A DNA stretch of 64,000 nt from Lampris incognitus (taxonomy: Eukaryota > Chordata > Actinopteri > Lampriformes > Lampridae). The translations under genes were made by a program, and so were the position numbers. Positions 18,370 through 32,130 of this stretch are shown one piece after another. Below the pieces are notes generated by a model. The model had not been told where the DNA came from and did not search any database. It worked only from the letters and a program-made list of their open reading frames with translations. The stretch covers positions 68,096,535-68,160,534 of the forward strand of contig NC_079216.1 in assembly GCF_029633865.1 (NCBI RefSeq). Reading direction: 5' to 3'. The number at the start of each line of letters is the position of its first letter. Position 1 is the stretch's first letter.

Positions 18370-18665
18370 CCACATATTTGCCAAAGGTGGCCCATATGTG
18401 TTTTGTGATATTTGGGCCATATTCACCATTTACCACACGGGCCACTTCAGGGTCACATCCAGACCACATGTTGCCCAGAGCACTGCGTCTTTGCCAAAAA
18501 AGGCCCACATGTGATTTGGCACATTTGGACCATATTTGCTATTATCCATGTGGGCCACTTCAGGTTCACATCCATTTTGTCAGGGCCAGAAGAAGGCCAC
18601 CAGTGCCGCATCATCGCCTGAAGTGGCCCACATCCGGATGCTGTGTGGGAAATGTCTGGGAAGTC
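18370..18665. repeat. dispersed repeat family D, copy 2 (uninterrupted)
   Basis: Collinear with 11195-11620 except that the SINE present in copy 1 is missing; the junction here reads TTGCTATTATCCATGTGGGC. Confidence 0.75.
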
Positions 18666-19017
18666 GGCGCAGCAGTTCCAGCTCATTCCACATTTATTGC
18701 AAACTAATAAACGGATTGGATTGGTGCTCATGGATGCTACTGAAATGCTAACAACAGACTATTTTGCAGCTCTTTCCACTTCTGGTGGCACACTGTAACA
18801 GTAGAGCATAGTGCAGAGTGGGAGAGAAAACAGCTCTCCATGCACTGAACATTTAATATCCAGGAATTCACATTATACACACTACCAACGACTGTCCCTG
18901 TAACAAACTGATCATAAATGGCCTTACACTAGAGTTTGTGCCTGGGGTAGTAGACAGCAAATTTCAAAAGATGGGTTTTATGAAGACACTGCTAGAGTAA
19001 CTAGACCACTAGACCAT

Positions 19018-19305
19018 TATAACTGTGTTATCCTCTTTCAATGTTGTATTGTGTAAATTGTGTAAACACAACATCATTGCACATTGTGTGTCTTGGGAGA
19101 GAGCACCTCCTCTGGTGCTCTCCCCGAGCTTCCTTCCTGTTTGTTCTCCCTGTTAAAGGTTTTTTCGGGAGTTGTTACCTAACCGATGTGAGGGTCTAAG
19201 GACAGGATGTTGTGTTGCTGTAAAACCCACTGAGGCACACTTGACATTTCTGTATTGGGCTGTACAAGTAAAACTGACTAGACTTGACTTGACTAGACAG
19301 GGGAG
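19018..19305 (-). repeat. dispersed repeat family C, copy 3, with fragment at 19755-19800
   Basis: Reverse complement of the 14518 family (TTGTTCTCCCTGTTAAAGG, CAGGATGTTGTGTTGCTGTA, ACTTGACTTGA). A second small end fragment lies at 19755-19800 (AATAAAACTGACTTGACTTG). Confidence 0.65.
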
Positions 19306-19451
19306 GATTTTTTTACATCCTGACTGGTACTTTCGGTGCAAGAGATTCTTATGGATGCATGTCTGTGCACCGCTGGCAGAGGGGAGAGCATGTTAGCATG
19401 TTAGTGAGCAGGAGGCGGACCCAACGGAAGGATGAAGAGAGAGAAGAATAT

Positions 19452-19454
<3 letters not shown>

Positions 19455-19497
<43 letters not shown>

Positions 19498-19520
19498 TGT
19501 GTGTGTGTGTGTGTGTGTGT
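19455..19520. repeat. (GT)n microsatellite
   Basis: About 30 dinucleotide units with two interruptions. Confidence 0.95.
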
Positions 19521-20337
19521 TGGTTTTATCACTCACCGTGGTGCATGACCTTGCAGACCGTGCCCCCAGCCAGTGCATCTTGCATGGCTTCAGTGGGTCC
19601 TGCTTTTCACCTCTGAACACGGTCGTTGCAGCGTGTGAAAGGATGTTGCCCTGCTCCACGTTGTGCTTTTCAACAAAGGCCAGGCTGCGGGTTAGTCACC
19701 ACACTGAAGTGTCACGACCGAAGCAAACGAGGATGCTGCCTGATAGCGTGAGTCCACCATCCACATATCGGGCTGTCCAAATAAAACTGACTTGACTTGA
19801 CACGTTGTCGGCCATATGAATGTTGGCACGCCAAGCGGCTGGTGGCCTACAAGGCTGATGGATGAGGTGCGAGATGGATGAGGTGCGAGATAACTTCATT
19901 GTCCGGCTGTTGCGGCTTGTTATTTATTTTTTGCTGATGTTTAGAGCTCCCGGTAACGACCGTGGTCAGTACAGGAATTTCCACCTCCCATGAAACTCAT
20001 GCACATGGTTGTACTTTTCAGAAACAAATGAAATCTAAGCCATAACAAAGCCATCATATTCTCTCCTCCTCTTGTTATTCTAGGTTGACTCTTAGAAATG
20101 TCCAGTTGTATACAAACGTTGTCCAAAGTGTCCGTCAGCGTTGATCAGTTGTATTGACAAAAGCCCTTATCGCAAGGGATCGTGTCACATTGAGCTTTAT
20201 TCATCCTTTATCCATCTAATCCTAGCACATATTGTGTTACTATGTGGTGGTTTGGGATTGTAGTTCTATGGTCATGGTTTCATGGGATGTGTTTATTGTC
20301 AGCCCATTACTACTTGCTATAAAGACTAAGATTCCTC

Positions 20338-21450
20338 ACCTCACCTCACCTCACCTCACCTCACCTCACCTCACCTCACCTCACCTATCCGTAACCTCTC
20401 GAGAGGTCATTGGGGCACTGCTGTTGAATCTGCAACCAGTCCTCGCCATCTCTGTCTGTCCTCAGCTGCCCTCTGGAAGCTGGCAAAGTCCAGGCATGTC
20501 CACTGTCTGATGTTACATAGCCACCGCTTCTTCTGTCTTCCTCGTCTTCGCCCGCCCCTCACTGTGCCTTGCAGGATGGTCTTGTGTGGGTTTCCTCCGG
20601 GGGCTCCGGTTTCCTCCCACCATCAAAAAGACATGCGTGTTGGGGTTAATACTCTCCTGACCGGGGCAAGGGAGAGAAGAACTGGAGTTGGTCCCCGGGC
20701 GCTGCAGCTGCCCACTGCTCCTTTAAATAACAGGATGGGTTAAATGCAGGAAATGAGTTTCGTTGTATGTATGTACAACGGCATAATCAAGTGTCTCCCC
20801 AAGTGTCTTGGCAAGGCCGGAACTTCTCCAGGTGTGACCACACCATTTCACTTTTCTCTTCTTGACGACTGTCAACAAGTCTTCATGTGTTCCAGTGGCT
20901 TGTGTGATCCTTCCTCTCACCTCTTCCCTCGTAATGTGGTCTCTGTATGAGAGGCCTAGAATCTTCCTGGAGCACCTCATCTCCGTTGGTCTTATTCTTC
21001 TTTGGAGGTCTGCTGTGAGTGTCCAAGTTTCACGTGCGTATAACAAGATGCCGATGACTAGTGAGCACATCAATCTGACTTTGGACCCGCTACTGATGTC
21101 TTTGTCTTTCCAGATTGGTTTGAAACTTGTGAGTGCTGCGGTTACTTGTGCCATGCGGGAAAGGACTTCCGGCGTGGACCCTTCGTCTGTGACGATGGCC
21201 CCAAGATATTTAAATTTGCTGACTGTCGAGAGTGTCCGACCATTGTCCCGAGTGTTACTGGTCATGCCACTGGTGTCATGAGTTTGGTTTTTTTCGGCAC
21301 TGAGCTCCACACCGTGTGCCTCTGATGTCTTGTCAAGGTGTTCAACCAGGCCGGTCAGCTCTTGTTCGTTACCGGACAGGCCGTCGATGTCATCGGCAAA
21401 ATGGAGGTTTGTGATTGTTCTCCCCCCATGCTGACCGTTCCTTCATGGCC
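20338..21450 (-). mobile_element. LINE reverse transcriptase remnant with (GGTGA)n 3' tail
   Basis: The minus strand carries the 3' part of a LINE ORF: NLHFADDIDGLSGNEQELTG (a FADD catalytic motif near 21400), FKYLGAIVTDEGSTPEVLS, IRPTEMRCSRKILGLSYRDH, then GGRRRGRQKKRW and DFASFQRAAEDRQRWRGLV near 20580-20440, and a pentanucleotide tail at 20338-20387. The ORF is cut between about 20578 and 20765 by an unrelated repeat fragment containing GTGGGTTTCCTCCGGGGGCT. It is inactive: 5' end missing, reading frame interrupted. Confidence 0.85.
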
Positions 21451-21470
21451 TAAGATGAAGGGGGTCACAT

Positions 21471-21498
21471 GACGTGTGGGTCATGTGACCCACACGTC
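21471..21498. other. perfect 28-bp palindrome
   Basis: Arms GACGTGTGGGTCA and TGACCCACACGTC around a central TG. Embedded in repeat-like DNA just beyond the LINE remnant. Confidence 0.85.
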
Positions 21499-21731
21499 TC
21501 AGGGTCACACGTGACTCTGAGTCGATCTTAGTACCCTAGTGGTGTACAGCTTTCATGGAAATATGAACACAAACTGTGTCACATTGTCTAATGTTGGGGC
21601 CAGTGTAGGAAAAGTCACCACATTCCAGGCTGAAGAGGGATTTCTCTCCTGCTAAACACTGTTATGGGTCTTTTGACCCAGGAGACAACAGAGGGGCTAA
21701 CCCCCTTGGGGAAATTCAGTTATCGGAATCA

Positions 21732-22855
<1,124 letters not shown>

Positions 22856-22856
22856 A

Positions 22857-22994
22857 CATGTGTGTGTGTATATATATTTGTGTGTGTGTATATATATATG
22901 TGTGTGTGTATATATATATATATGTGTGTGTGTATATATATATGTGTGTGTGTGTATATTTGTGTGTTTGTATATATATATGTGTGTGTGTGTG

Positions 22995-23046
<52 letters not shown>

Positions 23047-23060
23047 TGTGTGTGTGTGTG

Positions 23061-23107
<47 letters not shown>

Positions 23108-23135
23108 GTGTGTGTGTATATAATTATAGTTCAAT
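22857..23135. repeat. compound (TG)n/(TA)n microsatellite
   Basis: Alternating TG and TA runs. It begins at the TA target next to the Tc1 terminal repeat. Confidence 0.95.
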
Positions 23136-23219
23136 GTAGAACAAGAAATGTTACTTTCTGCAGATGGATGATTGAAATGCACAAATCAACATCAAAAAGT
23201 GTGACGCAACTGCTTTTCA

Positions 23220-25395
23220 TCACCAGTCTCTCCCTCTCTCCCCCTCACTCTCTCTACACACTCTCTCCCCCTCACTCTCTCTACACACTCTCTCCCCCTC
23301 ACTCTCTCTACACACTCTCTCCCCCTCACTCTCTCTACACACTCTCTCCCCCTCACTTTCTCTACACACTCTCTCCCCCTCACTCTCTCTACACACTCTC
23401 TCCCCCTCACTCTCTCTACACACTCTCTCCCCCTCACTCTCTCTACACACTCTCTCCCCCTCACTTTCTCTACACACTCTCTCCCCCTCACTTTCTCTAC
23501 ACACTCTCTCCCCCTCACTCTCTCTACACACTCTCTCCCCCTCACTTTCTCTACACACTCTCTCCCCCTCACTCTCTCTACACACTCTCTCCCCCTCACT
23601 CTCTCTACACACTCTCTCCCCCTCACTTCTCTACACACTCTCTCCCCCTCACTCTCTCTACACACTCTCTCCCCCTCACTTTCTCTACACACTCTCTCCC
23701 CCTCACTTCTCTACACACTCTCTCCCCCTCACTCTCTCTACACACTCTCTCCCCCTCACTCTCTCTACACACACTCTCTCCCCCTCACTTTCTCTACACA
23801 CTCTCTCCCCCTCACTCTCTCTACACACTCTCTCCCCCTCACTCTCTCTACACACACTCTCTCCCCCTCACTCTCTCTACACACTCTCTCCCCCTCACTC
23901 TCTCTACACACACTCTCTCCCCCTCACTCTCTCTACACACTCTCTCCCCCTCACTTTCTCTACACACTCTCTCCCCCTCACTCTCTCTACACACTCTCTC
24001 CCCCTCACTCTCTACACACACTCTCTCCCCCTCACTCTCTCTACACACTCTCTCCCCCTCACTCTCTCTACACACACTCTCTCCCCCTCACTCTCTTCCC
24101 CTCACTCTCTCTACACACTCTCTCTACACACTCTCTCCCCCTCACTCTCTACACACACGCTCTCCCCCTCACTCTCTTCCCCTCACTCTCTCTACACACT
24201 CTCTCCCCCTCACTCTCTCTACACACTCTCTCCCCCTCACTCTCTCCCCCTCACTCTCTACACACACTCTCTCCCCCTCACTCTCTTCCCCTCACTCTCT
24301 CTACACACTCTCTCCCCCTCACTCTCTCTACACACTCTCTCCCCCTCACTCTCTCTACACACTCTCTCCCCCTCACTCTCTCTACACACTCTCTCCCCCT
24401 CACTCTCTCTACACACACACTCCCTCACTCTCTCGACATACACTCTCTCCCCCTCTCTCTCTACACACACTCCCCCCCTCACTCTCTGTACACACACTCT
24501 CTCCCCCTCACTCTCTCTACACACACACTCCCTCACTCTCTCTACACACTCTCTCCCCCTCACTCTCTCTACACACACTCCCCCCCTCACTCTCTGTACA
24601 CACACTCTCTCCCCCTCACTCTCTGTACACACACTCTCTCCCCCTCACTCTCTCTACACACACACTCCCTCACTCTCTCTACACACTCTCTCCCCCTCAC
24701 TCTCTCTACACACACTCCCCCCCTCACTCTCTGTACACACACTCTCTCCCCCTCACTCTCTCTACACACACACTCCCTCACTCTCTCGACATACACTCTC
24801 TCCCCCTCACTCTCTCTACACACACTCCCCCCCTCACTCTCTGTACACACACTCTCTCCCCCTCACTCTCTACACACGCTCTCTTCCCCTCACTCTCTCT
24901 GCACACTCTCCCCCTCACTCTCTCTACACTCTCCCCCTCACTCTGTCTACACACTCTCCCTCTCACTCTCTCTACACACACTCTCCCCCTCACTCTCTCT
25001 AAACACACTCTCTCTATACACTCTCCCTCACTCTCTCCCCCTCATTCTCTCTCACTCTCTCTTCACACATTCTCCCTCACTCTCCCCCTCACTCTCTCTA
25101 CACACACTCCCCCTCACTCTCTCTACACACACTCTCTCCCTCTCACTCTCTCTACACACACTCTCCCTCCTCACTCTCCCCCTCACTCTCTATCTACACT
25201 CACACTCTCCCTCTCTCTCCCCCTCACGCTCTCTCTACACATACTCTCCCTCTCTCTCTCTCTCTACACACACACGCTCACTCTCTCTCTACACTCACAC
25301 TCTCCCTCTCTCTCCCCCTCACGCTCTCTCTACACATACTCTCCCTCTCTCTCTCTACACACACACACGCTCTCTCTCTGTCTCGCTCTACACAC
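23220..25395. repeat. 2.2-kb pyrimidine-rich minisatellite, 27-bp unit
   Basis: The early part is a regular 27-bp unit (CCCCCTCACTCTCTCTACAC plus ACTCTCT); after about 24100 units vary in length. The plus strand is almost purine-free apart from isolated A residues. Because 27 is divisible by three, very long ORFs appear on both strands (SPPHSLYTL repeats one way, RECVERVRG the other); I treat these as artefacts. Confidence 0.95.
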
Positions 25396-25399
25396 ACGC

Positions 25400-25698
25400 A
25401 CAAAACAACAACAACAACAGTGAGCAACACGGGCTGGTCAGAGGAGGAGGAGCACGCTGTACCCTCTGCTGCTCCGCTCGCGAGGCGGCAGACCGGAGGA
25501 CGTTTGAATAACATGGACCAGACTACACCTCGTCCCCGTCCATCGCTGCAGCCAAGGTAAGACAACTTCTCACCGGTGTCTCAGACCCACGTCAGGACAT
25601 CTGGAGTGCACGACAGAGGGAGTCAAGGAAAGTAAGGACAGGGACAGGCTGCGTGTCATTTCTGCAGATATACAGTACATATATATATATACATATAC

Positions 25699-25730
<32 letters not shown>

Positions 25731-25738
25731 GATATATA

Positions 25739-25778
<40 letters not shown>

Positions 25779-28050
25779 TATATATATATATATATATATA
25801 TACGTGTATGTGTGTGTGTGTATATATATAGATACCTTTTAGTCATTCGTCGAGGTAACGCTGGGTTAAAAAGTAGTTTCAGCGCTTAAGAGACTTAACA
25901 GAATGTGCAGGCCGTCTACCTGTAAATATCTGGTGTGTGTTACGGTGAATCATACTGTGTGCAGGTAATAAATAACATGGTTGTTTCCACAAGCGAAACC
26001 CTGCGCATGTCATATGGAGGCTAATACATATCTGCTGTACATTAAATGCACTTGGCTCCATTGGAACGGGTCGTTTGACTGCAGAAAACCCACGTCCTTC
26101 ATAGGACGCTAACTAAAACATGTTATTTTCCGTTCATATGTACTGAGCTGGGGTATTATCGGGCTGGAGGTTGGGGTTTTACGGCGCACGAGCACCATGC
26201 GGGCCAGAGACCGTGAAAGTACAAAGGTTATTTTCCATTTCATGTCATTTCCTGGCACTGATGACTTGAAGCAGCACGCAGGCCTAACCCTGGATTCCCC
26301 GGTCGCCACGCTCCCTCGGAATCCCCTGATTACAGTGTTTGTGTTTTCGCAAGAAATTAGATTGCACACAGGCCCCTCCCCCTGAAAAACACCCATTAAA
26401 TCAAGTTAGGCTGCACGATTTCCCTCTCATTAACTCTCCTACGGATTCTGGGGTGTTCCCTTCACTTCTTGCGGTGCAGTCTCGGCTCTTTTTACAGCAC
26501 TCTTCTATTATTCCATATTGGTTCTTTTAGTTTACCCTCCCCCCTCGTCTCCACATTTAATACCCCTTTCCCCCTCTATCCTCGCCATAGTGCATCCATC
26601 ACTGCAGTCACTCCGCTGCATCCCGTCCACCTCTGGCTGCTCGTTCCATTTCCTTGCTGGCCTCAGGGTGTGGTGTTCAGTGGAGTCCGGTGTTGGCGGG
26701 TTGTGTCCGGCTCTTTGCAGCCCTGTGTCGTGCGGTCAGTGGTTTTCTCCACACACTGCTGCGCTTGGCCAAAGCTCAGGGCAATGTGAAATTCCCCACT
26801 CTGCAGAGGGCTCGGGACACGCATCCGAGACCATGGCTGTAGTTCATCAGGTTAACGAGTTCTACAGAAGAGAATTCGGAGAAAAGAGACGTCGACAGAA
26901 GTAAAACTACACATCCCAGAATCACACACGCTCTCAAATGAAATGTTTAGTCGCTGTGTGCATGTTCTCATGTAAGAATGACTATATCATCGGCGTAGTT
27001 TTCCCGCTGTTGTTGATAAAGGTGAACTATCGCCCGATAAACAGTCGACATGATGCCACCTGACACCGTGTTACAGCCGTCCTCTAATTCTGTTGTATAC
27101 AGCGTCACGACAGACAGACAGACAGATCCTGTCTGACCTCCAGCGAGATGGCTGACCCAAAAATATCTTCAAAGGACCCCTTCAAAAGGAAATCCCCCTT
27201 ATTTCATTGAAGCTACGCTCTCATGAAGAAGCCCAGCGTGACCCCTCCCGTGGTCACGTAGCCGTCCCGGTCCATTCAGGACGGATCTAGAGAAGTGTTC
27301 ATGGGGTGGCATGGAGACTTTCAGGGGTGGCAGAATATCCTGATTTAATCACAAACCAACCACGTAGGCAGAAATCACAGTGTGCTTCTGTGTTGCCTGA
27401 TGTTACGGATGTATGAATGTCACCGTACAAAGTCCCCCTGCTCGTCTCATCGTCTGCTACAGCCACACCAACACACAAACACACAAACGTGCCGTGCTCC
27501 GCCGCTCTGTCCAAACTGCATGTGCAGGAGCTGTAAGAGAAAGGCCGAGTCCTGCCCAGTCCTGTCAGAGGAGCGTACCCTGGTATCACATTACCGGTAC
27601 AGCTGTTTACAGGACAGCATCTGCTGGATCTAATTACTGCGTTTCTGCGGCTGTCAAAGAAATTCGGTTTGCGTCTGTGACTGTCTCCAGTAGCCCTGAG
27701 TAACAATCACAGGGAGGCCAGTAATGGGGAGCTGACTGGTGTGAATGGATTTTAGAAGGAAGGAGGAGGAGGAGAGCTCCGGCGCAGGCAGTGGGCCATC
27801 CTTTCAGAGCCCTGTTGCCAAAGTTAACTGCATCACGCATTCAGAGATATGAGGGTATTTGCACCCAGGCTGACCGGGAACTTCATTATTGTGCACTTTG
27901 GGCCCGATGAATGGCTGTGGACCTGACTGAGGAGGCAGGCAGGGCGGTGCGCTGACCGGGCTGTCCTGGTATGCCAGCTCACAGCAGAACGTAAATCACA
28001 TTGCCTGCAGAGTCACAGAAATGGCTTAGTACCTGAAGCAGACTAACAAG
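25400..28050. other. intergenic, no recognised gene; one (TA)n/(CA)n tract
   Basis: 25673-25835 is a TA/CA microsatellite. 25430-25560 is a small GC-richer patch that reads open on the plus strand and ends AGCCAAGGTAAGAC, a good splice-donor consensus; a 5' exon of some transcript is conceivable but unsupported. A short ORF ends at 26904 (EFYRREFGEKRRRQK) without recognisable homology. Nothing else seen. Confidence 0.45.
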
Positions 28051-28051
28051 T

Positions 28052-28155
<104 letters not shown>

Positions 28156-28926
28156 CAGGTCTTCATCATTTGTTACAGAAAAGGGCCCAGAATGGGTTTG
28201 TGATGAGTAGGTGATGGAGTTACTCGTGCAGTAATGACGTTTGGGCGGGCCGTAAGAGCAGGGAGGAGGCCTCTTACTACTGTACGATGTTATCATGTAA
28301 CCTAATGAAGTCACGTGCAGGGCTTCAGCAACACGCAATGACCCGCACAAGCTCTCCAACATTTGTCCATTGACTTTCCAGTGGGTGCATCACATTGTTG
28401 TGTCGTATGTATGTATGCAAGTGTCCTTCTGATGTTTCATACTTTAACATGATTTTAACTTCGTGATGTAATTACAACCTAATGGTCCCTCGTCTCCCCT
28501 TAAAGTGATTAATGTCCCTGTGCCACTGTTTCGTTCATCATCTGGGAAAGATACATTACCCTAATTACAGTTTTGTGGTTTGGTGAGCTTGCTGCAGATT
28601 GGATTACCCGATGCAAATATGAGCAAGGCATTAGAAATGAGGAAGGAAAAGGAGAAGCATCATATGGGAGTCACACATACATTCGTAGCATGGGCGGACA
28701 CTGTGTGGAGACAGGGAACATGGTTTTCCTCCACTTGAAAGAAGGCAGGGCAGGCGGGATTATTTCGGTTATTTCTCTCTCTCTATTTCGCACTCCTCTA
28801 GTGGGTGCCGATGTTGTTCTGTATACTAACACAGAGACAACCCAGCTTCAGACCGGCGGGAGCTGCACCATCTTCACATTAAAGTGATGATGTCCTATTA
28901 AGGTCTAGCTTGATATCTGCTTCAAA

Positions 28927-29000
28927 GTACACACACAAACACATACAGCGACCCACACAACACACACACACATGCGCACAACTACACACAAAACATAAAA

Positions 29001-29034
<34 letters not shown>

Positions 29035-29071
29035 CACACACACACATGCGCACAACTACACACAAAACATA

Positions 29072-29145
<74 letters not shown>
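28927..29145. repeat. (CA)n tract with internal duplication
   Basis: CA repeats interrupted twice by the same sequence (CATGCGCACAACTACACACA plus AAACATAAAAA), which shows a duplication within the array. Confidence 0.9.
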
Positions 29146-29148
<3 letters not shown>

Positions 29149-29199
29149 GCACACCAGATCAAAATCCAATTTTCAAACCAGACGTGGCCCAGCCCATTT

Positions 29200-29200
29200 C

Positions 29201-29233
<33 letters not shown>
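29200..29233. repeat. (AGC)n trinucleotide repeat
   Basis: About eleven AGC units in intergenic sequence; not in a gene I can recognise. Confidence 0.95.
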
Positions 29234-29234
<1 letters not shown>

Positions 29235-29688
29235 GAAGTGGTCAGGACGTGGCTCCCGAGTGCCTCAGGAACCACGCGACCGCTTGACATTCTGGAATTG
29301 GCTCTGTATGCAGATTGGACATACACTCAAAGGCCGCAGCATGACTTCCAAGGCAGGCAGGGAAAATTCAAATCAACTCTCCAGAAGTGGAAGTGGCCTT
29401 GTTACATGGTCCTGTGCCACCTGTCAGGTCAGATCGTCTCAGAGTCAGCACTTCCAGGTCACCAATTAAGAAGGAGAAAGAACATGTGGCTGGCCAAAGA
29501 TCCATTTAGTGTTAACATCACATAACTGTTAGGACCAGAGGCGGACCCAAAGGCAGACACGGACATGTCGTTAAGCTACCTGTCTTACTTATTTGATCTT
29601 GTTCTTATTTTTGCCTTGTCTGCTTTTATTTCTTTGTAACATTGTTTCAGAAAAATGCTACATAAATAACGTTATCATTGTAGGAATA

Positions 29689-29968
29689 AAGGGGGCATGG
29701 CTCAGGAGGTAGAGGGTCGTCTAGTAATTGGGAGGTTGCTGGTTCGAGCTCCAGCTCCTCCAGAGAGTGTGCCGAAGTGTCCTTGAGCAAGACACTGAAC
29801 CCCTATGTGCTCCTGATGAGCAGGTTGGTGCGTTGCATGGCAGCCTCCTCCACCAGTGTGTGTGTGTGTGTGTGTGAAGGGGTGAATGGGAGGTGTGCAC
29901 TGTAAAGAGCTTCGAGTGGTCGGTAGACTAGAAAAGCACTGTATAAACGCAGTCCATCTACCATTTAA
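29689..29968 (+). mobile_element. tRNA-derived SINE
   Basis: GGCATGGCTCAGGAGGTAGA (A-box) and GGTTGCTGGTTCGAGCTC (B-box) lead into CCTTGAGCAAGACACTGAAC and a tail ending ACGCAGTCCATCTACCA. A fragment of the same head lies reversed at about 60645-60695. Confidence 0.75.
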
Positions 29969-29984
29969 AGGGGAATGAAAGCAG

Positions 29985-30215
29985 CAGAAGGTAGAGAGGC
30001 AGAAGGTAGAGAAGCAGAAGGTAGAGAGGCAGGAGGTAGAGAGGCAGAAGGTAGAGAAGCAGGAGGTAGAGAGGCAGGAGGTAGAGAGGCAGGAGGTAGA
30101 GAGGCAGGAGGTAGAGAGGCAGGAGGTAGAGAGGCAGGAGGTAGGGAGGCAGAAGGTAGAGAAGCAGAAGGTAGAGAGGCAGGAGGTAGAGAGGCAGGAG
30201 GTAGGGAGGCGGCAG
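29985..30215. repeat. 15-bp minisatellite, about 15 copies
   Basis: Units of GAGGCAGGAGGTAGA and GAAGCAGAAGGTAGA. The period keeps frames open (GREAGGREAE and its reverse), giving false ORFs. The array follows directly on the SINE at 29689. Confidence 0.95.
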
Positions 30216-30454
30216 CCGCGGAGGGAGAGAACCAGAGTAGACATACTGTTGAGTCGATGCGTTGATGGAAGGCAGGTGTGCAGGCTGGGCAGGTGAGGTG
30301 ATGAGCTGCAGTCAGGAGTGGGGAGTCAAGGAAGGAAGCCACACCCACCCCACTGAAACGCACACAGAGACAGACAGGGGAGATCAGGAGAGGGGGAAAT
30401 CAGGAAACATGGAAACACAAGGGAAATAACTAGAGGCACAAGCAGTACTTATAG

Positions 30455-30485
<31 letters not shown>

Positions 30486-31850
30486 TTCGGCTGCTCCCGT
30501 TAGGGGGCGCCACAGCGGATCATCTGTTTCCATCTCTTCCTGTCCTCTGCATCTTCCTCTGTCACACCAGCCACCTGCATGTCCTCCCTCACCACATCCA
30601 TAAACCTCCTCTTTGGCCTTCCTCTTCTCCTCTTCCCTGGCAGCTCCATATTCAGCATCCTTCTCCCAGTATACCCAGCATCTCTCCTCCACACATGTCC
30701 ACACCATCTCCATCTTGTCTCTCTTGCTTTGTCTCCAAACCGTCCAACCTGAGCTGTCACTCTATATACTCGTTCCTAATCCTGTCCTTCTTCGTCATTC
30801 CCAGTGAAAATCTTATCATCTTCATCTCTGCCACCTCCAGCTCCTCCTCCTGTCTTTTCATCAGTGACACTGTCTCCAAACCACACAACATCTCACTACC
30901 TCACTACCATCCTGTAAACCATCCCTTTAACTCTTGCTGGTACCCTTCTGTCACACATCACTCCTGACACTCTTCTCCACCCACTCCACCCTGCCTGCAC
31001 TCTCTTCTCCACCTCTCTTCTAATAATAATAATAATAATAATAATAAATTAAACTTACATATCGCTTTTCTAACACTCAAAGTGGCTTTACAATAAATGG
31101 GGTGAAACAAGACAACAGATAAACACAACACAGACATACAGGGGTGGATGGGAAGGGGGGCAGACATACAGGGGTGGATGGGAAGGGGGGCAGACATACA
31201 GGGGTGGATGGGAAGGGGGGCTACGAGAGGGAGAAGCGGCAGCCACACACGACGCCAGCAGGACTCTCCCACTTAAACACATTAAAAAGGGCAAGAAAAA
31301 CACAAAATGACAGCACTGTAGACATTGATGTGTGGGGGTTTACTTCCGCAGCCTATTCCTCTCCCGAGGTATCCACTAGGTGGCACTATTCAACCCATAG
31401 CTGGGGCTGGTTCGTGGGCATCAGGGAATATCCACACACCGGTGGGCCTGCATACCGCACGTCTAGGGGCCAGACCTCCTCCGAGTCCCTTGTAGTTCAG
31501 TCAGGGTCCAAGGTGTACCCAGTTACCGTGTGTCACCACGAGGAGGCGCTACATAGGGCTTGCTGTTGGAGAGGCTTCTGCGAGCCCCGTTACTTTGGAC
31601 AGTTGACCCCAAATATTTAAACTCATCCACCTTCGTCACCTCTACTCCCTGCATCCTCACCACTGTCCCCCCTCTCATTCATGCACAGGTATTCCATAGC
31701 ACCAACCCCAGCAGTACATCCCTTCTTCATCTGTTTCAGGTGTAATACCGCCAAAACAGGAGTGTGCAGGACACCTCTGTGTGTATTTTGCAACACAGCT
31801 ACCACAGCCATCATTTGCTCACCTCTTCATCCTTCACAACCAAGGCTGAG
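30455..31850 (-). mobile_element. RTE-like LINE, 3' part, split by an insertion
   Basis: The minus strand reads from about 31850 to 31600 with MQGVEVTKVDEFKYLGSTVQ, resumes at about 31010 (RRVPARVKGMVYRMVV, ELEVAEMKMIRFSLGMTKKD), and ends at 30455 with VGRFGDKARETRWRWCGHVW and a (TAG)n tail. About 570 bp of other DNA (31020-31600) sits in the middle. Frameshifts show that it is inactive. Confidence 0.8.
31020..31600. repeat. insert within the RTE element: (AAT)n, 30-bp tandem repeat and unknown DNA
   Basis: (AAT)n at 31021-31050, then ATCGCTTTTCTAACACTCAA (a common fish repeat motif), then three copies of a 30-bp unit (GGGGTGGATGGGAAGGGGGG plus CAGACATACA, 31141-31221), then about 280 bp (31310-31590) I cannot classify. 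Confidence 0.7.
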
Positions 31851-32130
31851 CAAAACACCCTGGATCGCTTACCAGTTGACTTGTCTCTGTACGGCACAGG
31901 GGATTTTGTCCTACATCAAGTGTCTCCTGGTTGTAAGGACAGACATGTCTTCACACATGTACACACGTACACTGTCAGCTAAAAAGAAAAGAGGAGTTTC
32001 CATAAAGCACTCAGCAGAATAGCTGCAAAATGACCTGTCCTCATGCGTTCTTTGTCACTACCAGGTTTATTGTCCAGATTTGACTCTGGCCTGCGGTCTG
32101 CTGTGAGAAGGGTAGCCAAGACCGGAGAGA

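Noticed and set aside
26518-26904. 128-codon ORF ending FYRREFGEKRRRQK
   Set aside because: No homology recognised and no conserved splice or promoter signals; probably chance.
29975-30265. 96-codon GREAGGREAE ORF and its antisense SLPPASLPPA ORF
   Set aside because: 15-bp minisatellite read in frame on both strands.
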